DNA from: Thermocoleostomius sinensis A174
GTDB taxonomy: Bacteria; Cyanobacteriota; Cyanobacteriia; Elainellales; Elainellaceae
Direction: 5' to 3'
Assembly: GCF_026802175.1 (NCBI RefSeq)
Contig: NZ_CP113797.1
Coordinates: 1,899,026 to 1,963,025, forward strand
Length of the DNA: 64,000 bases
Shown here: positions 18,983 to 27,604 of the stretch, piece after piece
Numbering within the stretch: position 1 is the first letter of the stretch
Layout of the letters: the number at the start of each line of letters is the position of its first letter
Notes under the pieces: generated by a model
Told to the model about the DNA's origin: nothing
Seen by the model: the letters and a program-made list of their open reading frames with translations, nothing else
Databases searched by the model: none
Made by a program: the position numbers and the translations under genes

Positions 18983-20016
18983 TATTCTCCGTCGGTAGCG
19001 GTCGCTTCAGTTTGCTGATATTGAGAGCGGATGCGATCTAATACCTGATTATCCACTGCCTCTTTGGCCAAGCGAATGGCATTAAAAATAGAAGGTGCTT
19101 GAGAACTGCCGTGGCTGATAATGCAAACGCCATCGACCCCCAATAGCAACCCACCTCCATGTTCGGCGTGATCAATTCGCTGTTTAATGCGTCGCAAATT
19201 GGGCTTCAACAATAGGGAACCAAGCCGACCCCGCCACCCTTGAGGAAGTTCTTCTCGCAGAATTTGTAGCAGCACTTCACCGATCGCCTCAGCAAATTTG
19301 AGCAAAACATTGCCCACAAACCCGTCACAGACGACCACATCAAAGCGTCCAGTTAGAACATCTCGCCCTTCTGCGTTGCCAATGAACGACAAGCGAGGAT
19401 TTTGATCCAGTAGTTCATAGGTGCGCAGAGCGAGTTCATTGCCCTTCGAGGATTCTTCTCCAATGTTCAGCAACCCAACCTGGGGATCTGAAATTCCAAG
19501 AACAAACTTAGAGTAGACCGATCCCATGACGGCAAATTGCTCTAAAAATTTGGGCCGACAGTCTACATTGGCGCCCACGTCCAAAATCAATACTGACTTA
19601 TTGGCCATGATGGTGGGCAAGACCGTTCCGATGGCCGGACGATCGATGCCGCGTAGACGCCCCAACCGCAACAAAGCGGCAGCCATGGCGGCTCCTGAAT
19701 GACCAGCAGATACAACGGCGTCAGCACGCCCTTGCTTGACTAAATCCATTGCAACGTTGATAGAAGCTTTCGGCTTACGACGGAGAGCACTAAGCGGTTC
19801 TTCGTGCATCTCAATCAAGCCTTCTGCTGGAACAATCTCCAGTTGCAAGGAGGGGCTGTGGTGCTCCATTTGAGCTTGAATTTGTTGAGGTTCGCCCACA
19901 AGCAAGACTTCAACCCCTAGCTCTGCCTGTGCTCTCAGCGCGCCTGCAACTATTTCAGCAGGGGCGTAGTCTCCCCCCATCGCGTCGATTGCGATCCGTG
20001 CCTGAGTCGATCCCAT
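18982..20016 (-). CDS. plsX: phosphate acyltransferase PlsX
   Basis: Makes acyl-phosphate from acyl-ACP for phospholipid synthesis; peripheral membrane enzyme. The family opening IAIDAMGGDYAPAEIV is at residues 8-23, followed by VSAGHSGAAMAAALLRLGR, LDVGANVDCRP, NIGEESSKGNEL and the C-terminal HGGGLLLGVDGVCIISHGSS. The length (344) is typical. It is the first gene of the plsX-fabH unit. A cluster of possible promoter sequence lies in the 138 bases up to rpaB. Confidence 0.97.
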   Translation of the reverse strand: MGSTQARIAIDAMGGDYAPAEIVAGALRAQAELGVEVLLVGEPQQIQAQMEHHSPSLQLEIVPAEGLIEMHEEPLSALRRKPKASINVAMDLVKQGRADAVVSAGHSGAAMAAALLRLGRLRGIDRPAIGTVLPTIMANKSVLILDVGANVDCRPKFLEQFAVMGSVYSKFVLGISDPQVGLLNIGEESSKGNELALRTYELLDQNPRLSFIGNAEGRDVLTGRFDVVVCDGFVGNVLLKFAEAIGEVLLQILREELPQGWRGRLGSLLLKPNLRRIKQRIDHAEHGGGLLLGVDGVCIISHGSSQAPSIFNAIRLAKEAVDNQVLDRIRSQYQQTEATATDGE

Positions 20017-20154
20017 TGATCAAAGTTGTAGAAACCTCACAAATTTTATCAGATGGACTCTACCCATTGGTGCAGCGAATTGACGCAGAAAGAAAGGATT
20101 GTGGTTAAGGGAACTATCTTGTAGTTAGTTTCTTTGTCGTTTTTTCCTGAGCGG

Positions 20155-20892
20155 CTATTTCCCGACTTCTTCACCGGGAGCCACAATCCGTTGGAATAGA
20201 TAGCCTGTGCCTCTGGCCGTAAGAATCAGTTCTGGATTACTAGGATCGTCTTCCAATTTGGCGCGTAGCCGAGAAATGTGAACATCTACCACCCGCGTGT
20301 CTACATGACGCTCGGGGGTGTATCCCCACACTTCTTGCAGGATTTCAGAGCGAGAGAAGGGTTCTCCCGATCGCCCCACTAGCAGTTCCAGCAAACTAAA
20401 TTCCATACCCGTTAGCCGAATCCGCTCATCGCCTTTATACACTTGGCGCTTATTGGTATCAATACGAATGCTGTTAATTTGAATCACACCGGAACTGGGA
20501 ATTCCTGACGTGCCCACTTTTTCAACACGGCGCAGCACCGATCGAATTCGTGCTTCAAGCTCTTTAGGCGAAAACGGTTTGACCACATAATCGTCAGCCC
20601 CAAGCTCCAGACCTGTAATGCGATCGGCGACATCGCCCAGAGCCGTCAGCATAATAATGGGAACATCTGACTCTTTGCGAAGCTCTTGACAGACGCCGTA
20701 ACCATCCAGCTTTGGCATCATGACATCGAGAACCACCAAATCTGGATTAGCGTTGCGAAAGGTTTCTAGCGCTTCTTCGCCATCGGCAGCGGTGACAACA
20801 TCATAACCAATCATGGAGAGACGAGTCTCTAAAATGCGACGAATGCTGGCTTCGTCATCGACAACTAGAATTTTTTCTTTATGATTTTCCAA
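20155..20892 (-). CDS. rpaB: OmpR-type response regulator RpaB (Ycf27)
   Basis: Essential cyanobacterial regulator of high-light and redox responses, the partner of kinase Hik33/NblS and binder of HLR1 sites. The receiver has VDDE at residues 11-14, phospho-acceptor D56 in LVVLDVMMPKLDGYG and Lys in VKPFSPKELEARIRS. The winged-helix DNA-binding domain (about 135-240) reads LTGMEFSLLELLVGR and EVWGYTPERHVDTRVVD. The sequence closely matches what I recall for RpaB, 245 residues. It is divergent from radA. No clear HLR1 repeat was found in the upstream region; an unrelated inverted repeat lies at 21019. The cognate kinase is not in the window. Confidence 0.92.
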   Translation of the reverse strand: MENHKEKILVVDDEASIRRILETRLSMIGYDVVTAADGEEALETFRNANPDLVVLDVMMPKLDGYGVCQELRKESDVPIIMLTALGDVADRITGLELGADDYVVKPFSPKELEARIRSVLRRVEKVGTSGIPSSGVIQINSIRIDTNKRQVYKGDERIRLTGMEFSLLELLVGRSGEPFSRSEILQEVWGYTPERHVDTRVVDVHISRLRAKLEDDPSNPELILTARGTGYLFQRIVAPGEEVGK

Positions 20893-21330
20893 TTTACTTC
20901 ACACTCCTTAGTGCGTCTTTTTCATCATTAATTTTCATCACTTTATCATTAAGATATTAGCCTATTCGATCGGAGATAGAACGCTGAACTTCTGATTAAA
21001 TCTACATTTCAACGTTTCTTAAGATTTATCTTAATGGTCTCAGTTTTTTAATCCTGTCAATCTCCGAAAGCCAGAAGGCATCAAGCTATAATCAAGGATA
21101 GAACAAATGTTCTTATTGGTTAGGAAGCGAGATCAAGTTCAAGCAATATATGGATATAAGAGAGCCATGCTTTGCTGTGACAGTTGGTCAGTCGCATGGT
21201 CAGTCACAGGTTTATCAGCGAACTTATCGAACGCAGGTTATCTGATAACACTTGATTTGATGGCGATATTTTTAAACACCGCTGGCTATTCACGTTAAGA
21301 ATGTTGTTGAAAAGTTGAGAAATTGTATCC
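20893..21330. other. divergent rpaB-radA intergenic region with inverted repeat
   Basis: About 440 bases holding the promoters of rpaB (leftward) and radA (rightward). A perfect 7-base inverted repeat, TTAAGAT-TT-ATCTTAA, lies at 21019-21034, about 130 bases upstream of rpaB. It could be a regulator site. I looked for the paired TTACA-type HLR1 motif bound by RpaB and found no good copy. A 63-codon open frame at 21107-21298 is judged not to be a gene. Confidence 0.5.
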
Positions 21331-22851
21331 ATGCCAAAACAACGATCGCAGCATGTGTGTAACGAGTGTGGGGCAGAATTCCCTCAATATTTCGGCAAGT
21401 GCCCTGCTTGCGGCGAATGGAATTCTCTGGTGGAAAAGATCGTGGCTCCAGTGACTTCGAATGGCCGCACAGCGGTCTTGGCCACCCGTTCTACGAGTAA
21501 AGCTCAAACTAAACAAGCCCCACAGTCGATTGCGGCTCTACCCCTTTCGCAAATTTCTGAACAGTCTCAGTATCGCTTTTCGTCCGGTTACACCGAGTTC
21601 GATCGGGTTTTGGGCGGCGGTATTGTCCCCGGTTCGTTAGTGCTGATTGGGGGTGATCCGGGCATTGGTAAATCAACACTGCTGCTGCAAGTGGCCAATC
21701 AGTTGACGCTGCAACACCGGGTTCTCTACGTCTGTGCAGAAGAGTCAGGACCGCAGGTGAAGTTGAGGGCGCAGCGGTTGGGTGTTGGCAGCAGGCAGGA
21801 AACAGAGAGGGAAGCGAAGGCAACTCAGAGTGCAGCGAACATCAAACATTTAAACTCTCAACGCCCGACGTCGGATTTGTACCTGCTGCCTGAAATTGAT
21901 CTCGAAACGGTATTAAAGGAACTAGAGTCATTACGCCCGCAGGTGGCAATCATCGACAGTATTCAAGCGCTCTACTTTGCTGCCCTCAGTTCGGCCCCTG
22001 GTTCAGTGGCACAGGTACGCGAGTGTACGTCAGCCCTGATGCAGGTGGCCAAGCGAGAAAGCATCACGCTATTTATTGTCGGACATGTGACTAAGGAAGG
22101 CGCGATCGCCGGGCCTAAAGTGCTGGAACATCTGGTGGATACAGTGCTGTACTTTGAAGGCGAACGGTTTGCCAGCCATCGACTGCTGCGATCGGTGAAA
22201 AATCGGTTTGGTGCTACGCATGAACTAGGCGTATTCGAAATGGTAGATGTGGGATTAGAAGAAGTGAAAAATCCCTCAGAATTGTTTTTGGGTAATCGTG
22301 ATGAAAAAACGCCGGGAACTGCGACCATTGTGGCTTGTGAAGGTACTCGGCCAATTGTGGTAGAGTTGCAAGCTCTCGTTAGCCCCACTAGCTATTCTTC
22401 GCCTCGGCGATCGACCACGGGTATTGAGTACAACCGCTTGCTGCAAATTTTGGCGGTGTTAGAGAAGCGCGTCGGCATTCCCCTTTCAAAGCTAGATGCG
22501 TATGTATCGGCATCAGGAGGATTAAACGTAGCTGAACCTGCCGCCGATCTGGGGGTGGCAGTAGCTGTGGCAGCCAGTTTCCGCGATCGAATCGTTGATC
22601 CTACTACGGTACTGATTGGCGAAGTAGGACTCGGTGGACAGGTGCGCCCCGTGTCGCAAATGGAACTGCGCTTGAAGGAAGCTGCCAAGTTGGGCTTCAA
22701 ACGAGCCGTCATTCCTGCTAGCCAAGTGACAACTAACCTGGATCTAGAAATTATTCCGGTCGCCAAAGTCGTTGATGCAATCGCTGCGGCGATGATCTCT
22801 GGGCGATCGACCCTGACCCAGCCAGATGCCATCACGGATATTGACCCTTAA
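21331..22851 (+). CDS. radA: DNA repair protein RadA
   Basis: RecA-like ATPase and branch-migration helicase in recombination. Zinc finger with C10, C13, C24 and C27 (CNECGAEFPQYFGKCPACGEW); Walker A GGDPGIGKST at residues 107-116; Walker B VAIIDSIQAL; the RadA-specific KNRFG motif (SVKNRFGATHELGVF); and a C-terminal Lon-protease-like domain (from about 370) with SASGGLNVAEPAADL. Unlike E. coli RadA, a hydrophilic insertion of roughly 25-30 residues (GSRQETEREAKATQSAAN and following) sits just after LRAQRLG. The length is 506 against about 460. The ATG start at 21331 is well supported by the zinc finger position. Confidence 0.95.
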   Translation: MPKQRSQHVCNECGAEFPQYFGKCPACGEWNSLVEKIVAPVTSNGRTAVLATRSTSKAQTKQAPQSIAALPLSQISEQSQYRFSSGYTEFDRVLGGGIVPGSLVLIGGDPGIGKSTLLLQVANQLTLQHRVLYVCAEESGPQVKLRAQRLGVGSRQETEREAKATQSAANIKHLNSQRPTSDLYLLPEIDLETVLKELESLRPQVAIIDSIQALYFAALSSAPGSVAQVRECTSALMQVAKRESITLFIVGHVTKEGAIAGPKVLEHLVDTVLYFEGERFASHRLLRSVKNRFGATHELGVFEMVDVGLEEVKNPSELFLGNRDEKTPGTATIVACEGTRPIVVELQALVSPTSYSSPRRSTTGIEYNRLLQILAVLEKRVGIPLSKLDAYVSASGGLNVAEPAADLGVAVAVAASFRDRIVDPTTVLIGEVGLGGQVRPVSQMELRLKEAAKLGFKRAVIPASQVTTNLDLEIIPVAKVVDAIAAAMISGRSTLTQPDAITDIDP

Positions 22852-22950
22852 TGCCAACTACTCGGTTCTTTGAACCCTGTCACATCGCGGTTCAAGCCGA
22901 GCCATTTGGGCAAACATCCAGCACAAACCAATTACTGCTCCAATCGATCC

Positions 22951-24801
22951 TTACTCTGATCCCGAACTAACGTTAACACTGGCATCAACAGCCGCTGTTT
23001 GTATGACCCACTGTTCTACCCCTGCCGCGATCGCCTCTGCTAGTTTTTCTTGTTCGCTAGGGTCTACGATCCATTCAAACTCGTTGGGATTAATCATAAA
23101 CCCCAACTCCAGCAACACCGCCGGAGCGACTGTCGGTCGAGTTAAGGCCAAATTATTCCAAAACACACCATAAGATGGGCGATCGAGTGTTTCGACCAGG
23201 TAGTTGTGCAGAAAAACAGCGAGACTATGGGTTTGAGTATTATACCAAAACGTGCCAACGCCTGCGGTATTTTCAGCATCGCCGGCGTCGGGCAAGGCAT
23301 TATAGTGAATGCTAAGGGCAATCGTGGGTTCTAATTGATCAATCAGCGCTACTCGATCTTGGGGATATAAATCAATATCGCCTTCGCGAGTCATGAGCAC
23401 CGTTGCACCCCGTGCAATCAGCCGATCGCGAATCAAGTTTGACACAACCAGCGTGACATCTTTTTCGGGATATCCCGTTGGACCTCGGGCACCCAAGTCT
23501 GCATCGCTGCCGTGCCCCGGATCAAGCAAGACGCGAACCCCTGCAAGCGGTCGTCGGGTTGATTGCTCGGGAGGATGTCGCAACGACAGCACCAGCGTGG
23601 TTCCTTCATAGCGAAGTTTATAGCCCCACTGTTGCACCGATTTGAGGTTGAATTGATATTGCACTTGTTCAGGGGTTGTTTGTTGCCAATCTAATCGCTC
23701 AATAATCGGATCATCATTAAGCAAGATTGTGTCGGTTTGGGCTGTGGTGTTGTGCAAGGTTAGGGTAAAAGTGCGATCGCCCTGTTGTACGCTGATTGGA
23801 ACCGGAACTTGTAGCGGAAAGGCAATCTCTGTCCATCCTTCTGTTTGGGTAGCCCGAATGCTGCGAATCAGACTGCGGGGAGGCACGGTAGTGGTTAACG
23901 GTTGAGTGTCTGATTGGCGAATCCAAGCACCATACTCTAGTCGCAACCAATCGCCATCCCGACCTGTAACGGCGGCTCGCGTCCCTTGAGGTAAGGGTGT
24001 CAACCGAGAGTGATCGGTGCTGGGTCCGGTACGGGTTGTTCCCGATTCCGCCGTTATTTCAATCACTGGCAAGTCGGAAGGCGACAGAATTCGCACCCGT
24101 CCGGTTCCCGGCTCCTGCACTGTTTCACCATTCAGGGTTAATTGAAATAGGGGAGTGCCCAAATCACCGGGTTGGGTTGTGCTAGTGCAGCCTTCATAGG
24201 AAGTGGCGATCGTGGTCGGAGCCGCGATCGGCTGGTTTTGCGAAGTTAAGACCGCAGAGTTGGGCGGCAAAGTAACCGCATCGGTTTGTGGCGATAGGGG
24301 AATCGTTTGTTGATTCAAGACCACACTTACCTCAGCATTAGCGGGGGCAATGGCACTAAAGCAAACAAGTTCACCGGGCAGCCGAGCAACTTCCGCCGCA
24401 GGAAGTAATGATCCGTCCCCAAAGGCAGTTCCCACTGGGGCAGGCGGTTCGGCGGCAACACGATTCACCACTAGGGTTAAGGTTTGGTCTTGATACTGCA
24501 ACGTGAACACATTCTCGCCGAACTCTAGGGGAAAGCTAGGCGCAAAATGACCCGCCGGGCTGCGATTGATCCGCTGACCATTGACCGTCACCTCCCCCTC
24601 CGGAGGAGCCGTCCCAATCAAAAAAATCTGTGGGGCGCTGGTTTCGTGTCCATTACTGGGATAAGCCACAAACAACGGTTGCTCCTCAGCCCACGCCACT
24701 GACGCGGTTGACACCAGTGTTGACACGATCGTTGTTCCTCCCATTGCAGCAACGCTGAACACGATGCTGCTTAGCCCTAGCCATCTTGAATCAATATTCA
24801 T
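22951..24801 (-). CDS. N-acetylmuramoyl-L-alanine amidase (Amidase_3) with AMIN and SH3-like regions
   Basis: Periplasmic enzyme that cuts the amide bond between peptide and glycan in peptidoglycan, AmiC type. An N-terminal signal peptide ends near TASVAWA (about residue 38). A Pro/Thr-rich region and an SH3-like stretch (TRTGPSTDHSRLTPLPQGT) follow, then an AMIN-like beta domain (about 310-410). The C-terminal Amidase_3 domain begins at about residue 420 and contains the zinc ligands: His in LLDPGHG, Glu in YPEKDVTLVVS, His in ALSIHYNALPD and the catalytic Glu in LLELGFMIN. At 616 residues it is longer than minimal AmiC because of the linker domains. It is convergent with radA. Confidence 0.93.
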   Translation of the reverse strand: MNIDSRWLGLSSIVFSVAAMGGTTIVSTLVSTASVAWAEEQPLFVAYPSNGHETSAPQIFLIGTAPPEGEVTVNGQRINRSPAGHFAPSFPLEFGENVFTLQYQDQTLTLVVNRVAAEPPAPVGTAFGDGSLLPAAEVARLPGELVCFSAIAPANAEVSVVLNQQTIPLSPQTDAVTLPPNSAVLTSQNQPIAAPTTIATSYEGCTSTTQPGDLGTPLFQLTLNGETVQEPGTGRVRILSPSDLPVIEITAESGTTRTGPSTDHSRLTPLPQGTRAAVTGRDGDWLRLEYGAWIRQSDTQPLTTTVPPRSLIRSIRATQTEGWTEIAFPLQVPVPISVQQGDRTFTLTLHNTTAQTDTILLNDDPIIERLDWQQTTPEQVQYQFNLKSVQQWGYKLRYEGTTLVLSLRHPPEQSTRRPLAGVRVLLDPGHGSDADLGARGPTGYPEKDVTLVVSNLIRDRLIARGATVLMTREGDIDLYPQDRVALIDQLEPTIALSIHYNALPDAGDAENTAGVGTFWYNTQTHSLAVFLHNYLVETLDRPSYGVFWNNLALTRPTVAPAVLLELGFMINPNEFEWIVDPSEQEKLAEAIAAGVEQWVIQTAAVDASVNVSSGSE

Positions 24802-25155
24802 TCAACTTTATCTAAACTATCCTGCTGCCACTTCTGGACTGTTACCACCGCTAAATAGTGCCCAGACGATTCAGACTGAGTTCACCAGACTTTTAGTATA
24901 CTTTGGCATCATCCTTTAGCATGGTTGCTGTTGTTTGCGCTACTGATTGGGCTATATATTCTCAGCAGCAAGTTGGACGGCTTTTTTTGCCCCTATTTTT
25001 TGCCCCTAGTTGTTCAAAGCGTTCTCTATTTCTTCTCGATTGATTGACATACTTCAAGCATCAGCCACAGAACAGCGACTTCTGGTTTGTCTGATGGCAG
25101 TGAATGCACATAGTTCGCAGTTACAAGTATAGTCCTCAACATAATGGAGAATCTT
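24802..25155. other. gene-free gap with short tandem repeat
   Basis: The divergent promoter region of the amidase and the DUF4278 gene. It contains an exact tandem duplication of TTTTTTGCCCCTA (24983-24995 and 24996-25008). No gene was seen. The tandem unit is unexplained and may simply be replication slippage. Confidence 0.45.
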
Positions 25156-25404
25156 ATGGAACTCACTTATCGCGGTTGTCAGTATCAGTTAAATCCTCAT
25201 CAGTTAAATCCTCAATCGATCGCTCGTCATCTGGGTCAGCGATTTGCAACCTATCGCGGTGTAGCCTATGAAATTTCTGCTCCTATTGCCGATACACCCA
25301 TCACCACTCGATCGATGCATCTGATTTATCGAGGGATTCCCTATCTTCCCTCTTATAAAACCCTGAATATTAATCCCGATTCACTCTCTCCTTGGATTGC
25401 ATAA
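25156..25404 (+). CDS. DUF4278 domain protein
   Basis: An 82-residue protein with two copies of the cyanobacterial DUF4278 motif: LTYRGCQYQL near the N-terminus and LIYRGIPYLPSY near residue 55, with an extra YRGVAYEI in between. Function unknown; related small proteins are common in cyanobacteria, often in several copies. An earlier in-frame ATG at 25144 exists, but the start at 25156 is preferred because GGAG (25146-25149) stands six bases upstream and the protein then opens MELTYRG like its family. A perfect hairpin follows the stop. Confidence 0.8.
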   Translation: MELTYRGCQYQLNPHQLNPQSIARHLGQRFATYRGVAYEISAPIADTPITTRSMHLIYRGIPYLPSYKTLNINPDSLSPWIA

Positions 25405-25422
25405 CTCAAATTGACCGAAGTA

Positions 25423-25447
25423 AAGGGCTTAGTTTAACTAAGCCCTT
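25423..25447. terminator. perfect hairpin after the DUF4278 gene
   Basis: AAGGGCTTAGTT (25423-25434) pairs exactly with 25436-25447 around a single T, so in practice a stem of about ten pairs with a small loop. It lies 18 bases after the stop codon. There is no clear T-run on either side, so it may be an attenuated or factor-assisted terminator or an RNA-stabilising structure. Confidence 0.6.
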
Positions 25448-25651
25448 CCTGCTGAAACACTAATTTGTCACCAATCGTAGTAATCACAGGCGCTCAGTTC
25501 AAAATCTAATACCATGCTTATCTTGTTACTGTTCAAGTGACTGAAATAGCAGTCATTTTTCTACTATTCATAGCTCATTGATATGCTACTCATACTACTA
25601 AACTCATACTACTAATAGGATAAATTAGATTACCTAGTAGGATAAATTAGA

Positions 25652-26704
25652 TTACCGATAGTCTTCTAAAAGACGATAACGATTGGAATCGGCTACATAC
25701 CGTCGTCCAGGGATTTCATCAGCCGGACGATTGCGCAACACTTGTCGTATATCGATGACTACTCGATCGACGTTAAGATGATAGCTATGCTCAGTTGGAT
25801 CAGCAAAGCGGGAAACCACCGCTGTACAATCGACTGGATACACATTGCGTGGTAATTGTAGCGGCTGTAGGGGGCCATCTGTGCCCAGTCTTGCAGGATT
25901 TCCCTTGAGGCGATCGCTGGCCCACAGCGCTAAATCATTGCGGTTGAAATATACGCTGACATGGCGAGTGGTGCGTGGCAACAAGTGCAGCTTATGGTCA
26001 TGATCAAACGCATCATCATCTTCGTCTGCTGCTAGCAGTAGAATTTGATCAAAAATGCGGGGAATCCGATTGCCCACAAATGTGCGAATTTCTTGTACTG
26101 CATGACGTAATACATAGGCCCCCATGCTATGCGTCATCAAATGTAGTCGTTGTTCACAGCGTTCTTCAGGCTGAGTTTGCATAATAAAGTCGGCAATTTT
26201 GAGAAAGCCACGCGCAAAGGCAGCACCTGATGCCGCTGCGTCTAACCGATCGTTGCGATAGGCAACCGCATTTTGCGATCGAGGATCGGTCAACAACAAC
26301 GAGCCGTCCGATGGCCAGGAGAACAAGCACATATTCAGCTTTAATGGATTACCAGGATTGAGTGGATCTTCAGCCGTGAGCCGTTGATGAATTTGAGCGA
26401 CTTGCCGCAGTGCATTGCGAAACGACGTGTTGAATCCGTGAATGAAAATTAGTGTATCTTCGGCTTCTTCCTGCATTTCGCGACGTACTTCTTCAAAAAT
26501 CGTTTGACTTCCTAAGAGCGGCGGATCGCTAAACAAGTTTTCTGGTGCAACTTGAATTTGAATTTGGTTAAAGTCTTCGCCTGTGACTTCAGCACGTCCA
26601 AAGCGTAAGTTCGCCAACCCATCTGGACTAAACTGGCTGCCGAAATCGCTAGGATTATCGACTGGAAGCGGATTGCGATTAGTGGCAAAGTAGATGGTTG
26701 ACAT
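25652..26704 (-). CDS. DUF900 alpha/beta hydrolase
   Basis: A 350-residue protein of the DUF900 alpha/beta-hydrolase family. The oxyanion-side motif DTLIFIHGFNTSF is followed by FSWPSDGS and the nucleophile elbow THSMGAYVLRHAV. The later AADEDDDAF and HVSVYFNRNDLAL segments are where the acid of the triad is expected. There is no signal peptide, so it is probably cytoplasmic. GAGGAG stands about 11 bases before the ATG at 26704. Substrate unknown (esterase or lipase activity would be typical of the fold). It is followed by AT-rich sequence with short direct repeats of GGATAAATTAGATTACC near 25618-25650. Confidence 0.85.
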   Translation of the reverse strand: MSTIYFATNRNPLPVDNPSDFGSQFSPDGLANLRFGRAEVTGEDFNQIQIQVAPENLFSDPPLLGSQTIFEEVRREMQEEAEDTLIFIHGFNTSFRNALRQVAQIHQRLTAEDPLNPGNPLKLNMCLFSWPSDGSLLLTDPRSQNAVAYRNDRLDAAASGAAFARGFLKIADFIMQTQPEERCEQRLHLMTHSMGAYVLRHAVQEIRTFVGNRIPRIFDQILLLAADEDDDAFDHDHKLHLLPRTTRHVSVYFNRNDLALWASDRLKGNPARLGTDGPLQPLQLPRNVYPVDCTAVVSRFADPTEHSYHLNVDRVVIDIRQVLRNRPADEIPGRRYVADSNRYRLLEDYR

Positions 26705-27193
26705 TACAACTTTTACTCCTCAAAGATTCCTGAAACGAATCTTTCTACTATTCCCTGCAATTGTCTCTTGCTTTCAGGATTGGAGATACGCTTCTTAACA
26801 CTCCTTATACGAAATTCTTGTTATGCGACATCAACTACTCCTTCTCTAGTGCTTTTCCTTCTCTATCTAGCGTTGTAAAATCTACACTCAAAACTTTTCC
26901 TACTATTTTTTATACTAACGAAATAAAACTGTGCTGCAAGTTTCTGAAGTTTTGCTAAAATTCGCCGCAGGATGATTATCTAATCCCTGCGTCTAGAATT
27001 TCATCCCTTCTCGTTGTCTTGTTTTTCCGTTGCCATCTACTGCCACAAAAAAGGCGAGCTTAGACTCGCCATGAGGGGTCTATATAATCTGGTCAAATGA
27101 GAAGAGAAATGAACTAGGAACACACAAATGGCAACTAGTTAGAGCGGCTAGCTCTTTCGCTCACTGTTCGTTGTCCTTTGCTTTAAGTGCAGC
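26705..27193. other. gene-free gap containing a minus-strand terminator
   Basis: Between two minus-strand genes. It holds the terminator of the 71-residue acidic protein gene (27047-27070, listed separately) and presumably the promoter of the DUF900 gene. An AT-rich open frame at 26761-26958 begins with TTG, has no ribosome site and is not called. Nothing else was recognised. Confidence 0.45.
27047..27070 (-). terminator. rho-independent terminator of the small acidic protein gene
   Basis: On the minus strand: GGCGAG, loop TCTAAG, CTCGCC, then TTTTTT. A compact G/C-rich stem followed by six T's is a textbook intrinsic terminator. It lies about 120 bases downstream of the stop of the gene at 27194-27409. 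Confidence 0.85.
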
Positions 27194-27409
27194 TTATAAG
27201 CTGTCAACTTTCTGCTGTGAATCGCTATCAGGCTCGCTGAACTTCTTGGCGTTTTCGTAGTCACTTTCTACGTTTGCAGATGGAGCTTGACGATCGCCCA
27301 TCTCAATTTCTTCTTCCATCACTTTAGCATCAAAGGATTCTTCACTTTCAGTGTCGTAGGGCGTTGTAATTTTATCGGTTTTTTTAGTAGATTCATCTGC
27401 GTTCGTCAT
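27194..27409 (-). CDS. small acidic, probably disordered protein
   Basis: A 71-residue protein with no recognisable fold. It is rich in Glu, Asp, Ser and Lys (for example ESEESFDAKVMEEEIEMGD) with almost no hydrophobic core. It is supported as a gene by AGGAG six bases before its ATG and by its own intrinsic terminator downstream. Function unknown; the composition suggests an intrinsically disordered or stress-related protein. It is divergent from the GH13 gene, 195 bases away. Confidence 0.65.
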   Translation of the reverse strand: MTNADESTKKTDKITTPYDTESEESFDAKVMEEEIEMGDRQAPSANVESDYENAKKFSEPDSDSQQKVDSL

Positions 27410-27604
27410 ACCGAACTCCTGGTTACGTATTAAATGTCATTCTCATCCTACAGAGGCAATTTGCAAGTCTAGACTGTCCACAGACAGATCTTCTGGTGAA
27501 TATACAGTTCTGTCTGTAGAAAGATGTGACTTGAGATTCTGTAGTTCAACAATTAGGGAGCACGCTGCATTATGTAATTTAATCCTTCAACTCTCTTAAC
27601 TTCT

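Noticed and set aside
21107-21298. 63-codon open frame between rpaB and radA, with AAGGA upstream
   Set aside because: Despite a possible ribosome site, the composition is odd (Cys/Trp/Ser clusters) and it occupies a divergent promoter region; no family resemblance.
26761-26958. 65-codon plus-strand frame starting with TTG
   Set aside because: AT-rich, alternative start without ribosome site, lying in the promoter region of the DUF900 gene.
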